Under the pieces are notes generated by a model. The model was not told the DNA's origin and did no database searches. It worked only from the letters and a program-made list of their open reading frames with translations. From Quatrionicoccus australiensis (lineage in GTDB: Bacteria > Pseudomonadota > Gammaproteobacteria > Burkholderiales > Rhodocyclaceae), in NCBI RefSeq assembly GCF_020510425.1, contig NZ_JAHBAH010000001.1, positions 3,453,001 through 3,517,000 on the forward strand: a DNA stretch of 64,000 nt. The letters are read 5' to 3'. The position numbers and the translations under genes were made by a program. Positions within the stretch are counted from its first letter, which is position 1. Each line of letters opens with the position of its first letter. Positions 1 to 10,628 of this stretch are shown here, one piece after another.

Positions 1-512
1 ATTACAACCTGACCGTTTTCGAGTGGGTGACCGACAAGCTCGGTGCCCAGGGTACGGTCTGTGCCGGCGGTCGTTACGATGGTCTGGTCGAGCAGCTGGG
101 CGGTAAACCGACGCCAGCCTGTGGTTTTGCCATGGGTGTCGAGCGTCTGATCGCGCTGATCAAGGATTCAGGCGGTGAGCCGGCAGCGCCGGCGCCGGAT
201 GTGTATCTCGTGCATCAGGGTGAAGCCGCGGCTCGTCTTGCCTTCCGTGTGGCCGAAGGCTTGCGCGACCAGGGGATTGATGTCCTCCTGCACTGCGGTG
301 GTGGCAGTTTCAAGTCGCAAATGAAGAAGGCAGATGGCAGTGGTGCCGGCTTTGCCGTCATTATTGGCGATGACGAGGCGTCGACCGGTGAGGCGCAGCT
401 CAAGTCATTGCGGGCCGAGGGTTCGGCGCAGCAGAAACTTAAGGTCGATGATCTGGCCGAAGCCATCATCGACCAATTGATTGATTCAGACGCAGACAGC
501 GAAGAGGAATAA
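1..512 (+). CDS. hisS: Histidyl-tRNA synthetase, C-terminal part (5' end outside window)
   Basis: Partial gene; the reading frame is open from base 3 and ends at 512. It charges tRNA-His with histidine in the cytosol. The visible part starts in the class II synthetase core: the GGRYDGL stretch and the GFAMGVERL motif 3 segment (the motif 3 arginine binds ATP) are both present, followed by the C-terminal anticodon-binding domain. The GTG at 27 is internal and is not a start. The gene runs straight into yfgM (4-base gap), the usual betaproteobacterial order hisS-yfgM-bamB-der. The identification is firm because the motifs and the neighbours agree. Confidence 0.97.
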   Translation, partial: YNLTVFEWVTDKLGAQGTVCAGGRYDGLVEQLGGKPTPACGFAMGVERLIALIKDSGGEPAAPAPDVYLVHQGEAAARLAFRVAEGLRDQGIDVLLHCGGGSFKSQMKKADGSGAGFAVIIGDDEASTGEAQLKSLRAEGSAQQKLKVDDLAEAIIDQLIDSDADSEEE

Positions 513-516
513 GCAC

Positions 517-1155
517 ATGGCGCATTTGGACCTCGAAGAGCAGGAACAGATTGATTCCCTGAAAACCTGGTGGAAGATGTACGGCAATCTTTTCACCTCG
601 GTGGTGGTGGCTGCATCGATTGGCGCCATCGGCTGGCAGGGCTGGAACTGGTATCAGCGCAGTCAGTCGGCGCAGGCTTCCGCCATCTATGGCGTGCTGG
701 AACAGGCCGTGGCCATGCAGGATACGGCAAAGGTCAAGGCAGCCGCCGGCGAGTTGGCCGAGAAGTTCGGTCGCACCAGCTATGCCGGGCTCGGCGCCTT
801 GCTGGCGGCCAAGCAGTCATTCGAGGCCGGTGACCTGAAAACGGCGCGCGCTCAGTTGAGCTGGGCTGCCGACAACGGCAAGGATGAGGTTCGTGATCTC
901 GCCCGCCTGCGTCTGGTCGCCGTTCTGCTCGACGAGAAGGATTACGATGCCGCCCTGAAGCAACTGGAGGCGACTCCCGCCCCGGTCTTCGCTGCTCGCT
1001 TCCTCGAATCGAAGGGCGATGTCCTGACCGCTCAAGGCAAGAAGGGCGAAGCCCGTGCCGCCTACCAGGCGGCGCTCGACAAGGGCGAAGCCAAGGCTGG
1101 CCCGGCGCGTGAGCTGCTGCAGCAAAAGCTTGATAGCCTGGGGGAGGCCGCCTGA
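517..1155 (+). CDS. yfgM: YfgM-family ancillary SecYEG/periplasmic chaperone protein
   Basis: 212 residues. One N-terminal membrane helix (about residues 24-42) is followed by a periplasmic TPR-like helical region with repeated AxxAL patterns. In E. coli, YfgM associates with the SecYEG translocon and PpiD and hands exported proteins to periplasmic chaperones; that role is taken from the family. The ATG at 517 is chosen because the preceding sequence is a good ribosome site (GAAGAGGA) and the MAHLDLEEQEQID beginning is typical. The earlier in-frame start at 481 would overlap hisS. The stop overlaps the bamB start, so the two are probably translationally coupled. Confidence 0.9.
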   Translation: MAHLDLEEQEQIDSLKTWWKMYGNLFTSVVVAASIGAIGWQGWNWYQRSQSAQASAIYGVLEQAVAMQDTAKVKAAAGELAEKFGRTSYAGLGALLAAKQSFEAGDLKTARAQLSWAADNGKDEVRDLARLRLVAVLLDEKDYDAALKQLEATPAPVFAARFLESKGDVLTAQGKKGEARAAYQAALDKGEAKAGPARELLQQKLDSLGEAA

Positions 1156-2309
1156 TGTCGCGTCGCCTGCTTGCCCTCCTGCTTGCCGCCGGCCTGTCCG
1201 GTTGCGCCACGATTTCTGACGGGATTGACGCGATCAATCCGTTTTCCAGTTCCGGTCCGAAGATGGCGCCGCTGCAGCCGATCAAGGATGGCATCGATCT
1301 GCGTGTGCAGTGGTCGACTGGCGTAGGCAAGGCGGGCACTTACAGCTTCGTGCCGGCCATCGTCGACAAGTCGGTCTATGCCGCCGCCCGCGATGGAACG
1401 GTCTACAAGCTGGAAGGGGGCAAAACTGTCTGGAAGATCGATGCCGGTCAGCCCCTGTCGGCCGGCGTGGGTGCCAATTCCCGTCTGGTGGTGGTCGGCA
1501 CGGAGAAGGGCGATGTTCTGGCGTTCTCCGCGGCAGATGGCAAGCCGCTCTGGCAGGCCAGGGTCTCCAGCGAGGTGCTGGCTGCACCGACGGTGGGCGA
1601 TGACGGTGTCGCCGTAAAGAGCGGTGACAATCGCGTCTTCCTTTTTGACAGTGCCGATGGCGGTCGCAAGTGGGTTTACCAGCGTTCGACACCGACCTTG
1701 TCGGTACGCAGCGCCGGTTCGCCGGTTTTTGCCGACAGCTATGTGTTCGTCGGTTTCCCCGGCGGCAAACTGGTCGCACTCAGCCTGCAGAATGGCGCGC
1801 CGGTCTGGGAGGGCGCTGTTGCCTTGCCGAAGGGCGCCACCGAACTCGACCGGGTGGCCGATGTCGTTGCGCCGCCGGCGATTGACGGGCGCCAGGTTTG
1901 TGCTGTTGCCTTCCAGGGGCGGGTTGCCTGTTTTGACCTCGGTCAGAGCGGTGCCCTGATCTGGTCGCGCGATATTTCGTCGGCGACCGGTGTGGCGCTC
2001 GACGGGCGCTACCTGTTCGTGACCGATGACAAGGGAGCCGTTTATGCACTTGATCGTCTTTCCGGCAGCAGTCTGTGGAAGCAGGACAAGCTCCTGAATC
2101 GGCGTGTTTCCGGCCCGGCCGTCTATCGCAGCAACGTCGTCGTTGCCGATGGCGAAGGTCTCGTGCACTTCCTTTCACGCGAAGATGGCAGCTTTGTCGG
2201 CCGTCAGAAAACCGATGGCACGCCAGTCCGTGCGCCGGTACAACAGCTTGGTTCCGGTTTCCTGGTACAGACCAGTGGCGGCAATCTGAGCGCTATAGAG
2301 GCCCAATGA
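1155..2309 (+). CDS. bamB: Outer membrane assembly lipoprotein BamB
   Basis: 384 residues. The signal peptide ends in the lipobox LSGC, so this is a predicted lipoprotein of the outer membrane inner leaflet. The rest is a PQQ-type beta-propeller with repeated blades of the form (V/L)YAL-x-G-x-xxW (for example [23 protein letters not shown]). BamB is the scaffold subunit of the BAM complex and contacts BamA. The length is normal. It sits between yfgM and der, the common order, and its TGA overlaps the der ATG. Confidence 0.95.
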   Translation: MSRRLLALLLAAGLSGCATISDGIDAINPFSSSGPKMAPLQPIKDGIDLRVQWSTGVGKAGTYSFVPAIVDKSVYAAARDGTVYKLEGGKTVWKIDAGQPLSAGVGANSRLVVVGTEKGDVLAFSAADGKPLWQARVSSEVLAAPTVGDDGVAVKSGDNRVFLFDSADGGRKWVYQRSTPTLSVRSAGSPVFADSYVFVGFPGGKLVALSLQNGAPVWEGAVALPKGATELDRVADVVAPPAIDGRQVCAVAFQGRVACFDLGQSGALIWSRDISSATGVALDGRYLFVTDDKGAVYALDRLSGSSLWKQDKLLNRRVSGPAVYRSNVVVADGEGLVHFLSREDGSFVGRQKTDGTPVRAPVQQLGSGFLVQTSGGNLSAIEAQ

Positions 2310-3637
2310 AACCTACGCTAGTCCTGGTTGGCCGACCCAATGTCGGTAAATCCACGCTTTTCAATCGCCTGACCAAGTCGCGTGACGCGATCGTCGCCGA
2401 TCTGCCGGGGCTGACCCGCGACCGTCATTACGGTCACGGCAAGCTCGGGCGCAAGCCTTACCTGGTGGTCGATACCGGCGGTTTCGAACCGTTGATCAAG
2501 GAAGGCATCCTGCATGAAATGGCGCGTCAGACCGAGCAGGCGATTGCCGAAGCCGATGCCGTGATCTTCGTGGTTGACGGCCGTACCGGCCTGACGCCGC
2601 ACGACAAGGAAATCGCCAACAAGCTGCGTCGTCTGGCGCGTCCGGTCATCGTAGCGGTCAACAAGGCCGAAGGCCTCAATTCCGGCATGGTCGAGGCTGA
2701 TTTCCACGAGCTTGGACTGGGCGAACCGTATGCCATCTCCGCCGCGCATGGCGAAGGGGTGCGCGGTCTGGTCGATCTGGCGCTGGATACCTTCCCCGAG
2801 CCGGAGGAAGAAGAAACAAAGTCCGACGCCATTCGTGTCGCCATTGTCGGTCGGCCGAACGTCGGCAAGTCGACGATGATCAACACATTGCTCGGCGAAG
2901 AGCGGGTTATCGCCTTCGATGCGCCGGGCACGACGCGCGACTCGATCGAGATCGATTTCGAGCGGGGCGGCCGCAAGTATGTGCTCGTCGATACGGCCGG
3001 CATGCGCAAGCGCGGCAAGGTCTTCGAATCGATCGAGAAGTTTTCGGTGGTGAAGACCCTGCAGGCGATTGAAGACGCCCATGTCGTCATTCTGATGGTC
3101 GATGCGCAGGCCGATGTGTCCGAGCAGGACGCCCACATTGCCGATTTCATCGTGCAATCCGGACGCGCCCTGGTCGTTGCGGTCAACAAGTGGGACGGCC
3201 TCGATTCCTACACCCGTGAGCAGACCCGCCTGGTCCTGCAGCGCAAGCTGAAGTTCCTCGATTTTGCCAAGTTCCATTTCGTTTCGGCCAAGGAAAACAT
3301 CGGTCTCGAGTCGGTCTTCCGCTCGGTCGATGCCGCCTTTGCCGCGGCCATGACCAAGATGTCGACGCCGCGTCTGGCTCGCGTCCTGGCCGATGCCGTC
3401 GCCCGCCAGGCGCCGCCCAAGCATGGCCTGTTCCGGCCGAAGCCGCGCTACGCCCACCAGGGCGGCTCGAATCCGCCGATCATCGTCATTCACGGCAATG
3501 CGGTTGACCAGATCAAGGACAGCTATCGTCGTTATCTGGAAAATACCTTCCGCGAAGCCTTCAAATTGCATGGAACTCCCTTGCGAATCCAGTTCGTGAC
3601 CGCGAAAAACCCGTTTGCCGACAAAGATAAAAAGTAA
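2306..3637 (+). CDS. der: Ribosome biogenesis GTPase Der (EngA)
   Basis: 443 residues, full length. It has two tandem GTPase domains, each with a [10 protein letters not shown]-loop (near residues 8-16 and 185-193), a DTxG switch motif and an NK(A/W)(E/D) base-specificity motif, followed by a KH-like C-terminal domain. Der is needed for 50S subunit maturation. The ATG at 2306 overlaps the bamB stop and is the standard [14 protein letters not shown] start; the much longer upstream open frame is an artefact of reading through bamB. Confidence 0.97.
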   Translation: MKPTLVLVGRPNVGKSTLFNRLTKSRDAIVADLPGLTRDRHYGHGKLGRKPYLVVDTGGFEPLIKEGILHEMARQTEQAIAEADAVIFVVDGRTGLTPHDKEIANKLRRLARPVIVAVNKAEGLNSGMVEADFHELGLGEPYAISAAHGEGVRGLVDLALDTFPEPEEEETKSDAIRVAIVGRPNVGKSTMINTLLGEERVIAFDAPGTTRDSIEIDFERGGRKYVLVDTAGMRKRGKVFESIEKFSVVKTLQAIEDAHVVILMVDAQADVSEQDAHIADFIVQSGRALVVAVNKWDGLDSYTREQTRLVLQRKLKFLDFAKFHFVSAKENIGLESVFRSVDAAFAAAMTKMSTPRLARVLADAVARQAPPKHGLFRPKPRYAHQGGSNPPIIVIHGNAVDQIKDSYRRYLENTFREAFKLHGTPLRIQFVTAKNPFADKDKK

Positions 3638-3714
3638 TCCGTAAATTCTTCGCCACGGCCAAGTAATTTTGGGTACATTAGGCACCTCATAACAACACAC
3701 ATGGAGTCCACACC

Positions 3715-3951
3715 ATGAGCAACAAAGGGCAACTTTTACAAGACCCCTTCCTTAACGCTCTCCGTCGCGAGCACGTTCCCGTTTCGATTTACCTGGTCAA
3801 CGGGATCAAATTGCAGGGCCAGGTTGAATCGTTCGACCAGTACGTTGTACTGCTCAAGAACACCGTGACCCAGATGGTGTACAAGCACGCAATTTCCACG
3901 GTGGTTCCGGCCCGTCCGGTTAACCTCCAGCAAGAACAGGCGGCGGAATAA
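3715..3951 (+). CDS. hfq: RNA chaperone Hfq
   Basis: 78 residues. It has the complete Sm fold: Sm1 ([18 protein letters not shown]), then Sm2 containing the conserved YKHA motif ([10 protein letters not shown]). Gln7 and Phe13 of the proximal U-binding surface are in place ([10 protein letters not shown]). The C-terminal tail is short, as in most betaproteobacteria. As a hexamer, Hfq pairs small RNAs with mRNAs. It lies in the usual der-hfq-hflX order. The 77-base gap after der and the hairpin downstream suggest that it has its own expression control. Confidence 0.98.
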   Translation: MSNKGQLLQDPFLNALRREHVPVSIYLVNGIKLQGQVESFDQYVVLLKNTVTQMVYKHAISTVVPARPVNLQQEQAAE

Positions 3952-3966
3952 TTTTTCCCCGTCTTG

Positions 3967-3996
3967 TGGCCCGTGTTGCTCGCGGGCCTCTTTATT
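3967..3996 (+). terminator. Hairpin after hfq, probable intrinsic terminator/attenuator
   Basis: GGCCCG and CGGGCC form a stem around a 7-base loop and are followed by a T-rich run (CTCTTTATTT). The hairpin lies between hfq and hflX and would end or dampen hfq transcription. The T tract is interrupted, so read-through into hflX is likely. Confidence 0.6.
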
Positions 3997-4014
3997 TAAT
4001 TTCCGGAAACACCC

Positions 4015-5169
4015 ATGAATGAACGACCCGCCGCCGGTGAACGTGCGGTGATCGTTCAGCTTGACTTCGGCCAGCCTGATTTGCAGGATCAGCTGGAAGA
4101 GGTCAGGCTGCTTGCCGAATCGGCGGGTGCTGTTGTTGTCGCCGAGGTTTTTGGCCCGCGTCACAGCCCGGATCCGAAGACTTTTGCCGGCAAAGGCAAA
4201 GTCCTGGAGATCGCTGCAGTATTGGCCGCCGGTGAGGCCGATCTGGTGATTTTCAATCACGAATTGTCACCGGCGCAGGAACGTAATCTCGAACGCGAAC
4301 TCAAATGTCGCGTGATCGATCGCACCAGCCTGATTCTCGATATCTTCGCCCTGCGCGCTTCGAGCGCCGAGGGCAAGTTGCAGGTCGAACTGGCGCAGCT
4401 TGAACATTTGTCCACCCGACTGGTTCGCGGCTGGACTCACCTCGAGCGCCAGCGTGGTGGTATCGGCATGCGCGGTCCTGGTGAGAAACAGCTGGAAACC
4501 GACCGGCGTTTGCTTGGCAATCGCGTCAAGTTGTTGAAGGAGCGCCTGGAAAAGCTCTCCAGACAACGTAATGTGCAAAGAAAAGCCCGTTTGCGCGGTG
4601 ATGTGCTCAGTGTCTCGCTGGTCGGTTACACCAATGCCGGCAAGTCTACGCTGTTCAATGCGCTGACTCATGCCGGCGTTTTTGCCGCCAACCAGTTGTT
4701 CGCCACCCTGGACACCACGTCGCGCAAGCTGTGGGTTGAAGGGGCCGGCAATATTGTCATTTCGGACACGGTCGGTTTTATCCGTGATTTGCCGCACTCG
4801 CTCGTGGATGCCTTTCATGCCACACTGGAGGCGGCAACCGACGCTGATCTGCTGCTGCATATAGTAGACAGCGCGAGCCATGCCCGTGATGAACAGATGT
4901 GTGAAGTAAACAAGGTGCTTGAAGAGATCGGCGCCCGTCAGGTACGGCAGGTCATCGTCTGGAACAAGATCGACCTGACCGAGGCCTCGCCGGGAGTCGA
5001 GCGGGACGAGTATGGTACTATCGCGCGCGTTCGCGTCAGTGCGCGGGCAGGAGACGGCCTGGATTTGTTGCGTGAATCCCTTGCCGAATTTGCCCGGGCC
5101 AAGGCCGAAAGTCGCCAGCGAGAGCTGGCGGCGGCAGAACGCGAAGCCCAACAAGATTACATAAGCTGA
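4015..5169 (+). CDS. hflX: Ribosome-associated GTPase HflX
   Basis: 384 residues. The N-terminal HflX domain carries the glycine-rich GGIGMRGPGEKQLETDRR segment, then a G domain follows with GYTNAGKST (P-loop), DTVGFIRDLP (G3) and NKID (G4). HflX splits and rescues ribosomes, particularly under heat stress, in the cytosol. It follows hfq and precedes hflKC as in most proteobacteria. The C-terminus ends near the hflK start with a 37-base gap. Confidence 0.96.
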   Translation: MNERPAAGERAVIVQLDFGQPDLQDQLEEVRLLAESAGAVVVAEVFGPRHSPDPKTFAGKGKVLEIAAVLAAGEADLVIFNHELSPAQERNLERELKCRVIDRTSLILDIFALRASSAEGKLQVELAQLEHLSTRLVRGWTHLERQRGGIGMRGPGEKQLETDRRLLGNRVKLLKERLEKLSRQRNVQRKARLRGDVLSVSLVGYTNAGKSTLFNALTHAGVFAANQLFATLDTTSRKLWVEGAGNIVISDTVGFIRDLPHSLVDAFHATLEAATDADLLLHIVDSASHARDEQMCEVNKVLEEIGARQVRQVIVWNKIDLTEASPGVERDEYGTIARVRVSARAGDGLDLLRESLAEFARAKAESRQRELAAAEREAQQDYIS

Positions 5170-5206
5170 TACCCCGACATCCATGATTCCGACCCTAGGT
5201 ATATTT

Positions 5207-6514
5207 ATGTCGCTCAACGACCCGCAGTGGGGCAACCGTGGTGGCAACGACGGTGACAAATCCGGTGGTGGCGACCCGCGTCGTCCCAATGACGGACCGC
5301 CCGATCTCGAAGAGTTGTGGCGCGATTTCAACCGCAAGCTCTCCGGCATGTTCGGCAAGAAAAATGGCGGCGGTGGTGGCAATGGCGGTGGAGATGGTCC
5401 GCGTCTGCCGCAATTCGATTTCAACCCGCGCTTCCTTGGTGGCGGTGTCGGTCTGCTCGGCGCCCTGGTTGCTGCCGTCTGGCTGGTTTCCGGCTTCTAT
5501 ATTGTCGATGCCTCGCAGCGCGGCATCGTGCTCCAGTTCGGCAGTTTCCATGAAACGACCGAGCCGGGCCTGCGCTGGCGTTTGCCGTATCCGGTCCAGT
5601 CGCATGAAATCGTCAATCTGAACGGTGTGCGTACCGTTGAAATCGGTTACCGCGGCAGCGAGCGCAACAAGGTGCTGAAAGAGGCACTGATGCTGACCGA
5701 TGACGAAAACATCGTGAACATCCAGTTTGCCGTGCAGTACATCCTGAAGGATCCGGTCGAATATCTGTTCAACAATCGTTCGCCGGATGAAGCCGTGATG
5801 GGCGCTGCCGAAACGGCGGTGCGCGAGATTGTCGGCAAGAGCAAGATGGACTTCGTGCTCTATGAAGGTCGCGAGCAGATTGCGACTCAGGCTTCCAAGC
5901 TGATGCAGGACATTCTTGATCGCTACAAGAGCGGCATCCTGATTTCCAAGGTGACGATGCAGAATGCGCAGCCGCCGGAACAGGTGCAGGCGGCGTTCGA
6001 CGATGCCGTCAAGGCCGGTCAGGATCGTGAACGGCAAAAGAATGAAGGCCAGGCTTACGCCAATGACGTCATTCCGAAGGCCAAGGGTACCGCCGCACGT
6101 TTGATGGAAGAAGCCAACGGTCACAAGCAGCGCGTCATTTCGACGGCGGAAGGTGATGCCTCGCGCTTCAAGCAGGTCCAGACCGAATACGCGAAGGCAC
6201 CGGAAGTGACCCGTCAGCGCATGTATCTGGAAACCATGCAGCAGGTTTATTCGAATACCAGCAAGGTGCTGATCGATGCCAAAGGGCAGGGCAACCTGCT
6301 TTATCTGCCGCTCGACAAACTGATGCAGGCCACGGCAGCAACGGCTGCAGCCGCGGCCGAAACGCCGACTTCGATCCAGTCCGGCCGGCCGGCCGCACCG
6401 CTGTCGTCGGAGGTGCCGCCGCAGCTTGAGCAGGCACCCGCGGTCGGCGGCAAGTCGTATTCAGGTAGCTCGCGCGAAGGCTCGCTGAGCTCGCGTGATC
6501 GGGAGAGTCGTTGA
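5207..6514 (+). CDS. hflK: FtsH protease regulator HflK
   Basis: 435 residues. A glycine/asparagine-rich cytoplasmic N-terminus is followed by one membrane helix (about residues 85-105) and the SPFH/band 7 domain with the characteristic ASQRGIVLQFG start. A helical region and a low-complexity serine-rich tail follow. HflK forms a large complex with HflC around the FtsH protease in the inner membrane. The start MSLNDPQWGNRGG at 5207 is preferred to the upstream in-frame ATG at 5183 because this N-terminus is typical of the family. The stop overlaps the hflC start. Confidence 0.96.
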   Translation: MSLNDPQWGNRGGNDGDKSGGGDPRRPNDGPPDLEELWRDFNRKLSGMFGKKNGGGGGNGGGDGPRLPQFDFNPRFLGGGVGLLGALVAAVWLVSGFYIVDASQRGIVLQFGSFHETTEPGLRWRLPYPVQSHEIVNLNGVRTVEIGYRGSERNKVLKEALMLTDDENIVNIQFAVQYILKDPVEYLFNNRSPDEAVMGAAETAVREIVGKSKMDFVLYEGREQIATQASKLMQDILDRYKSGILISKVTMQNAQPPEQVQAAFDDAVKAGQDRERQKNEGQAYANDVIPKAKGTAARLMEEANGHKQRVISTAEGDASRFKQVQTEYAKAPEVTRQRMYLETMQQVYSNTSKVLIDAKGQGNLLYLPLDKLMQATAATAAAAAETPTSIQSGRPAAPLSSEVPPQLEQAPAVGGKSYSGSSREGSLSSRDRESR

Positions 6515-7401
6515 TGAGTCCGCGTATCAATTTGATCGGTGCCTTGATCGCCAGCGTGCTGGTGGTCGTTGCGATGTCGGTATTTACCGTTGATCAGCGT
6601 CAGTTTGCTGTCGTCTTCCAGCTGGGTGAGGTCAAGCAGGTGATCACCGAGCCGGGGATGAATTTCAAGATCCCGTTGATCCAGAATGTACGTTTCTTCG
6701 AGAAGCGCATCATCACGCTCGACAATGCCGAGCCGGAGCGTTTCATCACCTCCGAGAAGAAGAACGTGCTGGTCGACTCCTACATCAAGTGGCGCATCGT
6801 TGATCCTAAGCTCTATTACATTTCGGTCGGCGGCGACGAGTCGCGCGCCAAGACCCGTCTGAACCAGACGGTCAACGCCGGTTTGCGTGAAGAATTCGGC
6901 AAACGGACCGTGCATGATGTCGTGTCCGGCGAGCGTGACAAGATCATGGAGCAGATGCGCGAGAAGGCCGATGCCGATGCGCGCAAGATCGGTGTCCAGA
7001 TCGTCGATGTCCGCGTCAAGCGTGTCGAATTGCCGAGCGAAGTCAGCGATGCCGTCTATCGCCGCATGGAAGCCGAGCGCAAGCGCGTTGCCAACGAACT
7101 GCGTTCGGAAGGTTCGGCCGAGGCGGAAAAGATTCGCGCCGATGCCGATCGTCAGCGTGAAATCATCATCGCCGACGCTTACCGCGATGCGCAGAAGATC
7201 AAGGGCGAAGGCGATGCCAAGGCCTCGGCGATCTATGCCGGTGCCTTCGGTCAGAGTCCCGAGTTCTATGCCTTCTACCGCAGTCTGGAAGCCTATCGCG
7301 GCAGCTTCAAGAACAAGGGCGACGTGATGGTGGTTGAACCCAACTCCGACTTCTTCAAGTACATGAAGAGTCTTGGACGCGGCGCCGACAAAGGCAAATG
7401 A
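6514..7401 (+). CDS. hflC: FtsH protease regulator HflC
   Basis: 295 residues, with an N-terminal membrane helix and an SPFH domain (FTVDQRQFAVVFQLGEV). The conserved AxIYAxAFGQSPEFYAFYRSLEAY segment near the C-terminus is typical of HflC. It partners HflK in controlling FtsH. The ATG at 6514 shares bases with the hflK TGA; a TTG one codon earlier is less likely. The stop overlaps the next small gene. Confidence 0.96.
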   Translation: MSPRINLIGALIASVLVVVAMSVFTVDQRQFAVVFQLGEVKQVITEPGMNFKIPLIQNVRFFEKRIITLDNAEPERFITSEKKNVLVDSYIKWRIVDPKLYYISVGGDESRAKTRLNQTVNAGLREEFGKRTVHDVVSGERDKIMEQMREKADADARKIGVQIVDVRVKRVELPSEVSDAVYRRMEAERKRVANELRSEGSAEAEKIRADADRQREIIIADAYRDAQKIKGEGDAKASAIYAGAFGQSPEFYAFYRSLEAYRGSFKNKGDVMVVEPNSDFFKYMKSLGRGADKGK

Positions 7402-7583
7402 CCTCGACCCTGCTGCTGGCCTTCGCACTGATGCTGGTGCTCGAAGGCCTGATGCCCTTTATAGCCCCGGCGGCATGGCGTGAAACCTTTCGCCGCCTCA
7501 TTCAATTTTCGGATGGACAGATCCGTTTCGTCGGCTTGACGTCGATGATCATCGGTCTGGTCCTGCTCATGGTCTTCGCATGA
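7398..7583 (+). CDS. Small inner membrane protein, DUF2065 family
   Basis: 61 residues with two predicted membrane helices (about 3-22 and 42-60) joined by the loop [19 protein letters not shown]. This is the DUF2065 (YjeT-like) family, which routinely sits right after hflC. Its function is unknown; the 4-base overlaps with both hflC and hisZ suggest that it is co-translated with them. The name is from recall of the family pattern. Confidence 0.85.
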   Translation: MTSTLLLAFALMLVLEGLMPFIAPAAWRETFRRLIQFSDGQIRFVGLTSMIIGLVLLMVFA

Positions 7584-8734
7584 ACTGGCTGTTACCTGAA
7601 TACATCGCCGATGCCTTGCCGGCGGAAGCCGCTCGCATCGAGCAACTGCGCCGTACCGTCCTGGATCATTTCCGGGCCGGCGGTTTCGAATTTGTCATGC
7701 CGCCGATGCTGGAATACCTGGAGTCGCTGTTGACCGGCGCCGGCCAGGATCTGAACCTGCGCACCTTCAAGCTGGTCGATCAGCTTTCCGGCCGGACGAT
7801 GGGCGTACGCGCCGACATCACGCCGCAGGCGGCGCGTATCGATGCGCACCTGCTCAATCACCAGGGCGTGACCCGTCTGTGCTATTGCGACAGCGTGCTG
7901 CACACCCTGCCGGCTTCCGTCTCGGCCGGGCGTGAGCCGCTGCAGATCGGTGCCGAGCTGTACGGTTTTGCCGGCATTGAGGCCGACCTGGCGATCATTC
8001 GCCTGATGGCCGGTGCCTTTGCCAAAATCAAGTTGCCGCTAAGCCGCGTCGACCTCGGCCATGTCGGCATCTTCCGGGCCCTGGCCGAAGCGGCCGGTCT
8101 GGCGCCGGATGCCGAAGAAAACGTGCTCAGCCTGCTGCGCGCCAAGGATGTGCCGGGCCTCGTCGAAGCCTGTGCCGGTGTCGCCTCGCCGTATCGCGAA
8201 GCCCTGCAGGCCCTGCCGCTGCTGTATGGCGGCGTTGACGTGCTGGTCCGGGCGCAGGCCGAACTGCCGGCCTTGCCGGCGATCACTGCGGCGCTCGACG
8301 GTTTGCGCCATCTTGTCGAAGCGGCGCCGGAACTGCCGTTCTCGATCGATCTTTCCGATTTGCGCGGCTATCACTATCACAATGGCGTGGTCTTCGCCGC
8401 CTACTGCCCGGATTATCCGGCCGCGATCGCGCTGGGCGGGCGTTACGACGGCGCTGGCAAGGCTTTCGGGCGGGCGCGTCCGGCCACCGGTTTCTCGATG
8501 GACCTGCGCGAAGTGGTGCGCCTGGTTGCGCCGGGCAAGGCGCAGGGCGCCATCCTGGCTGCCTGGGCCGGCCACGACAAGACGCTGGCCGGACTGATTG
8601 CCGCCTTGCGCGAGCAGGGCGAAATCGTTGTCGAACTTCTGCCCGGCGAAACGGCCTGTGAAGGTCCGCTCTGTGACCGCAAGCTGGTCCAGGTCGGCGG
8701 GCAATGGATTATTGAAGCAATACAAGAGGATTAA
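7580..8734 (+). CDS. hisZ: ATP phosphoribosyltransferase regulatory subunit HisZ
   Basis: 384 residues. It resembles a class II histidyl-tRNA synthetase catalytic domain (GGRYDG present) but lacks the anticodon-binding domain. HisZ is the regulatory subunit needed by short-form HisG for the first step of histidine biosynthesis, so the organism should carry a short HisG elsewhere. It overlaps the DUF2065 gene by 4 bases and lies 5 bases before purA, the usual betaproteobacterial order. Confidence 0.94.
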   Translation: MNWLLPEYIADALPAEAARIEQLRRTVLDHFRAGGFEFVMPPMLEYLESLLTGAGQDLNLRTFKLVDQLSGRTMGVRADITPQAARIDAHLLNHQGVTRLCYCDSVLHTLPASVSAGREPLQIGAELYGFAGIEADLAIIRLMAGAFAKIKLPLSRVDLGHVGIFRALAEAAGLAPDAEENVLSLLRAKDVPGLVEACAGVASPYREALQALPLLYGGVDVLVRAQAELPALPAITAALDGLRHLVEAAPELPFSIDLSDLRGYHYHNGVVFAAYCPDYPAAIALGGRYDGAGKAFGRARPATGFSMDLREVVRLVAPGKAQGAILAAWAGHDKTLAGLIAALREQGEIVVELLPGETACEGPLCDRKLVQVGGQWIIEAIQED

Positions 8735-8739
8735 TAAAA

Positions 8740-10047
8740 ATGGCCAAGAATGTCATTGTGGTGGGTACCCAGTGGGGTGATGAGGGCAAGGGGAAGATCG
8801 TCGACTGGCTGACCGACCACGCCAAGGGTGTGGTCCGCTTCCAGGGTGGCCACAATGCCGGCCATACGCTGGTTGTCGGCGAGCAGGTCTACAAGCTGAA
8901 CCTGGTGCCGTCGGGCATCGTGCGTGATGGCGTCGATTGCTACATCGGCAATGGCGTCGTGCTCGACATCCATCACCTGATCTCGGAAATCGCCGAGCTC
9001 GAGAAGGGCGGCATCGACGTCCGCTCGCGCCTCAAGATCAGCCCGGGCTGCCCGATCATCCTGCCGTACCATTCGGCGATCGACAAGGCGCGCGAAGGCG
9101 CCAAGTGCGCCGACAAGAAGATCGGCACGACCGGCAAGGGCATCGGCCCGAGCTACGAAGACAAGGTCGCCCGTCGCGGCCTGCGCGTCTATGACCTGTT
9201 CTATCCGGAACGCTTTGCCGAGAAGCTCAAGGAAGTGCTGGAGTACCACAACTTCGTACTGACCGAGTATTTCAAGGCCGATCCGGTCGACTACCAGACC
9301 GTCTACGACCAGGCGATGGCCGATGCCGAGTTCATCAAGCCGCTCGTCGTCGACGTCTCGGCTGCGCTTTACGATGCGCATGCCGCCGGCCAGAACATGC
9401 TGTTCGAAGGCGCCCAGGGTACGCTGCTCGACATCGACCACGGCACCTACCCGTTCGTCACCTCGTCCAACTGCGTCGCCGGCCAGGCGGCAGCGGGCGC
9501 CGGCGTCGGTCCGGGCATGCTGCATTACGTGCTGGGCATCACCAAGGCCTACTGCACGCGCGTCGGCGGCGGTCCGTTCCCGAGCGAGCTGGATATCGAT
9601 ACCGAAGGCACGCCGGGCCACCAGATGTTCTCGGTCGGCAAGGAATTCGGCACAGTGACCGGGCGCAAGCGCCGTTGCGGCTGGTTCGACGCCGCGCTGC
9701 TGCGTCGCTCGGCCCGTATCAACGGCCTGACCGGGCTGTGCATCACCAAGCTCGACGTGCTCGACGGCCTCAAGGAAATCAAGATCTGCACCGGCTATCA
9801 TCTCGGCGACAAGATCGTTGACCTGCTGCCGATCGGTGCCGACGACGTGGCGCGCTGCGTGCCGATCTACGAAACGATGCCGGGCTGGGAAGGCACGACC
9901 TTCCGCGTCAAGCGCTGGGAAGACCTGCCGCAGGCTGCCCGCAACTACCTGAACCGCCTTGAGGAACTGTGCCAGGTGCCGATCGCCATCGTGTCGACCG
10001 GCCCGGAACGCGACGAGACCATTCTCAAGCAGCATCCGTTCAACTAA
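8740..10047 (+). CDS. purA: Adenylosuccinate synthetase
   Basis: 435 residues, full length. Conserved segments include [16 protein letters not shown] (phosphate loop and catalytic Asp), [19 protein letters not shown] and the C-terminal SxGPxRxxT region. It makes adenylosuccinate from IMP, aspartate and GTP, the committed step to AMP. It is the last gene of the + strand housekeeping block and is followed by a strong terminator. Confidence 0.97.
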   Translation: MAKNVIVVGTQWGDEGKGKIVDWLTDHAKGVVRFQGGHNAGHTLVVGEQVYKLNLVPSGIVRDGVDCYIGNGVVLDIHHLISEIAELEKGGIDVRSRLKISPGCPIILPYHSAIDKAREGAKCADKKIGTTGKGIGPSYEDKVARRGLRVYDLFYPERFAEKLKEVLEYHNFVLTEYFKADPVDYQTVYDQAMADAEFIKPLVVDVSAALYDAHAAGQNMLFEGAQGTLLDIDHGTYPFVTSSNCVAGQAAAGAGVGPGMLHYVLGITKAYCTRVGGGPFPSELDIDTEGTPGHQMFSVGKEFGTVTGRKRRCGWFDAALLRRSARINGLTGLCITKLDVLDGLKEIKICTGYHLGDKIVDLLPIGADDVARCVPIYETMPGWEGTTFRVKRWEDLPQAARNYLNRLEELCQVPIAIVSTGPERDETILKQHPFN

Positions 10048-10097
10048 CCGGCAGCGCCGGTCAAGTCCGCTGGGTGCAATTCCTGCGGCAAAGAGAA

Positions 10098-10121
10098 ACG
10101 GGCCCGGCGGGCCCGTTTTTA
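10098..10121 (+). terminator. Intrinsic terminator after purA
   Basis: A perfect GC stem (ACGGGCCC / GGGCCCGT) with a 3-base loop is followed by a run of five T. It lies 50 bases beyond the purA stop and closes the hisS-purA block before the convergent genes on the minus strand. Confidence 0.85.
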
Positions 10122-10149
10122 TTTTGTTGCCATCCGTTTTGCGTCTGGC

Positions 10150-10530
10150 TCAGCGCGGCGGCATGACCTGCTGCCAGCCTTCCGGGCAATACTGGACATA
10201 GGGATAGTATTCACCGGCCGAACCGCAGTAGTACCAGTTGCCGGCGGCCGGCTGGATGCGCACCGGCGGCGGAGGCGGTGCAACATAGACCGGGGCGGGC
10301 TGATACTGGTTGTAGGCGACGGCACCGACTGCCAATCCGGCGATGGCGAGGGCTGCCGCCGGACCGATCCAGCCGTGGCCGCCGCGCTGGCCGTGATGAT
10401 GGCGTTCCGGCCCCGGACGATAATCGCGGTGGCCGCCGTAGCCGCCGTGGCGACCCCAGTCGGCCTGGGCGGTGCCGATGCTGCCCAGGGCAAGGCTGGC
10501 GGCAAGCAGGAGAGCGGTGGCTTTTTTCAT
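10150..10530 (-). CDS. Small secreted Gly/His- and Pro-rich protein
   Basis: 126 residues. The signal peptide (MKKATALLLAASLALGSIGTAQA) is followed by a Gly/His/Arg-rich stretch, one hydrophobic helix (about residues 60-80), a proline run (VYVAPPPPPV) and a C-terminal motif with two cysteines, YYCGSAGEYYPYVQYCPEGW. That C-terminal pattern is common in small envelope proteins of betaproteobacteria whose function is unknown. The internal Met at 10530 is taken as the start because the signal peptide begins there. It lies downstream of phoX in the same direction but is separated by a terminator. Confidence 0.75.
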   Translation of the reverse strand: MKKATALLLAASLALGSIGTAQADWGRHGGYGGHRDYRPGPERHHHGQRGGHGWIGPAAALAIAGLAVGAVAYNQYQPAPVYVAPPPPPVRIQPAAGNWYYCGSAGEYYPYVQYCPEGWQQVMPPR

Positions 10531-10628
10531 GATCTGGCTCGTTGTGGTCTTGATGAGCCGAATAACGCGCTGTCGTCGGTCGCCGCTTACCGCTGCTGTG
10601 TACGCAGATGTTAGCAATTGTTGCTGTA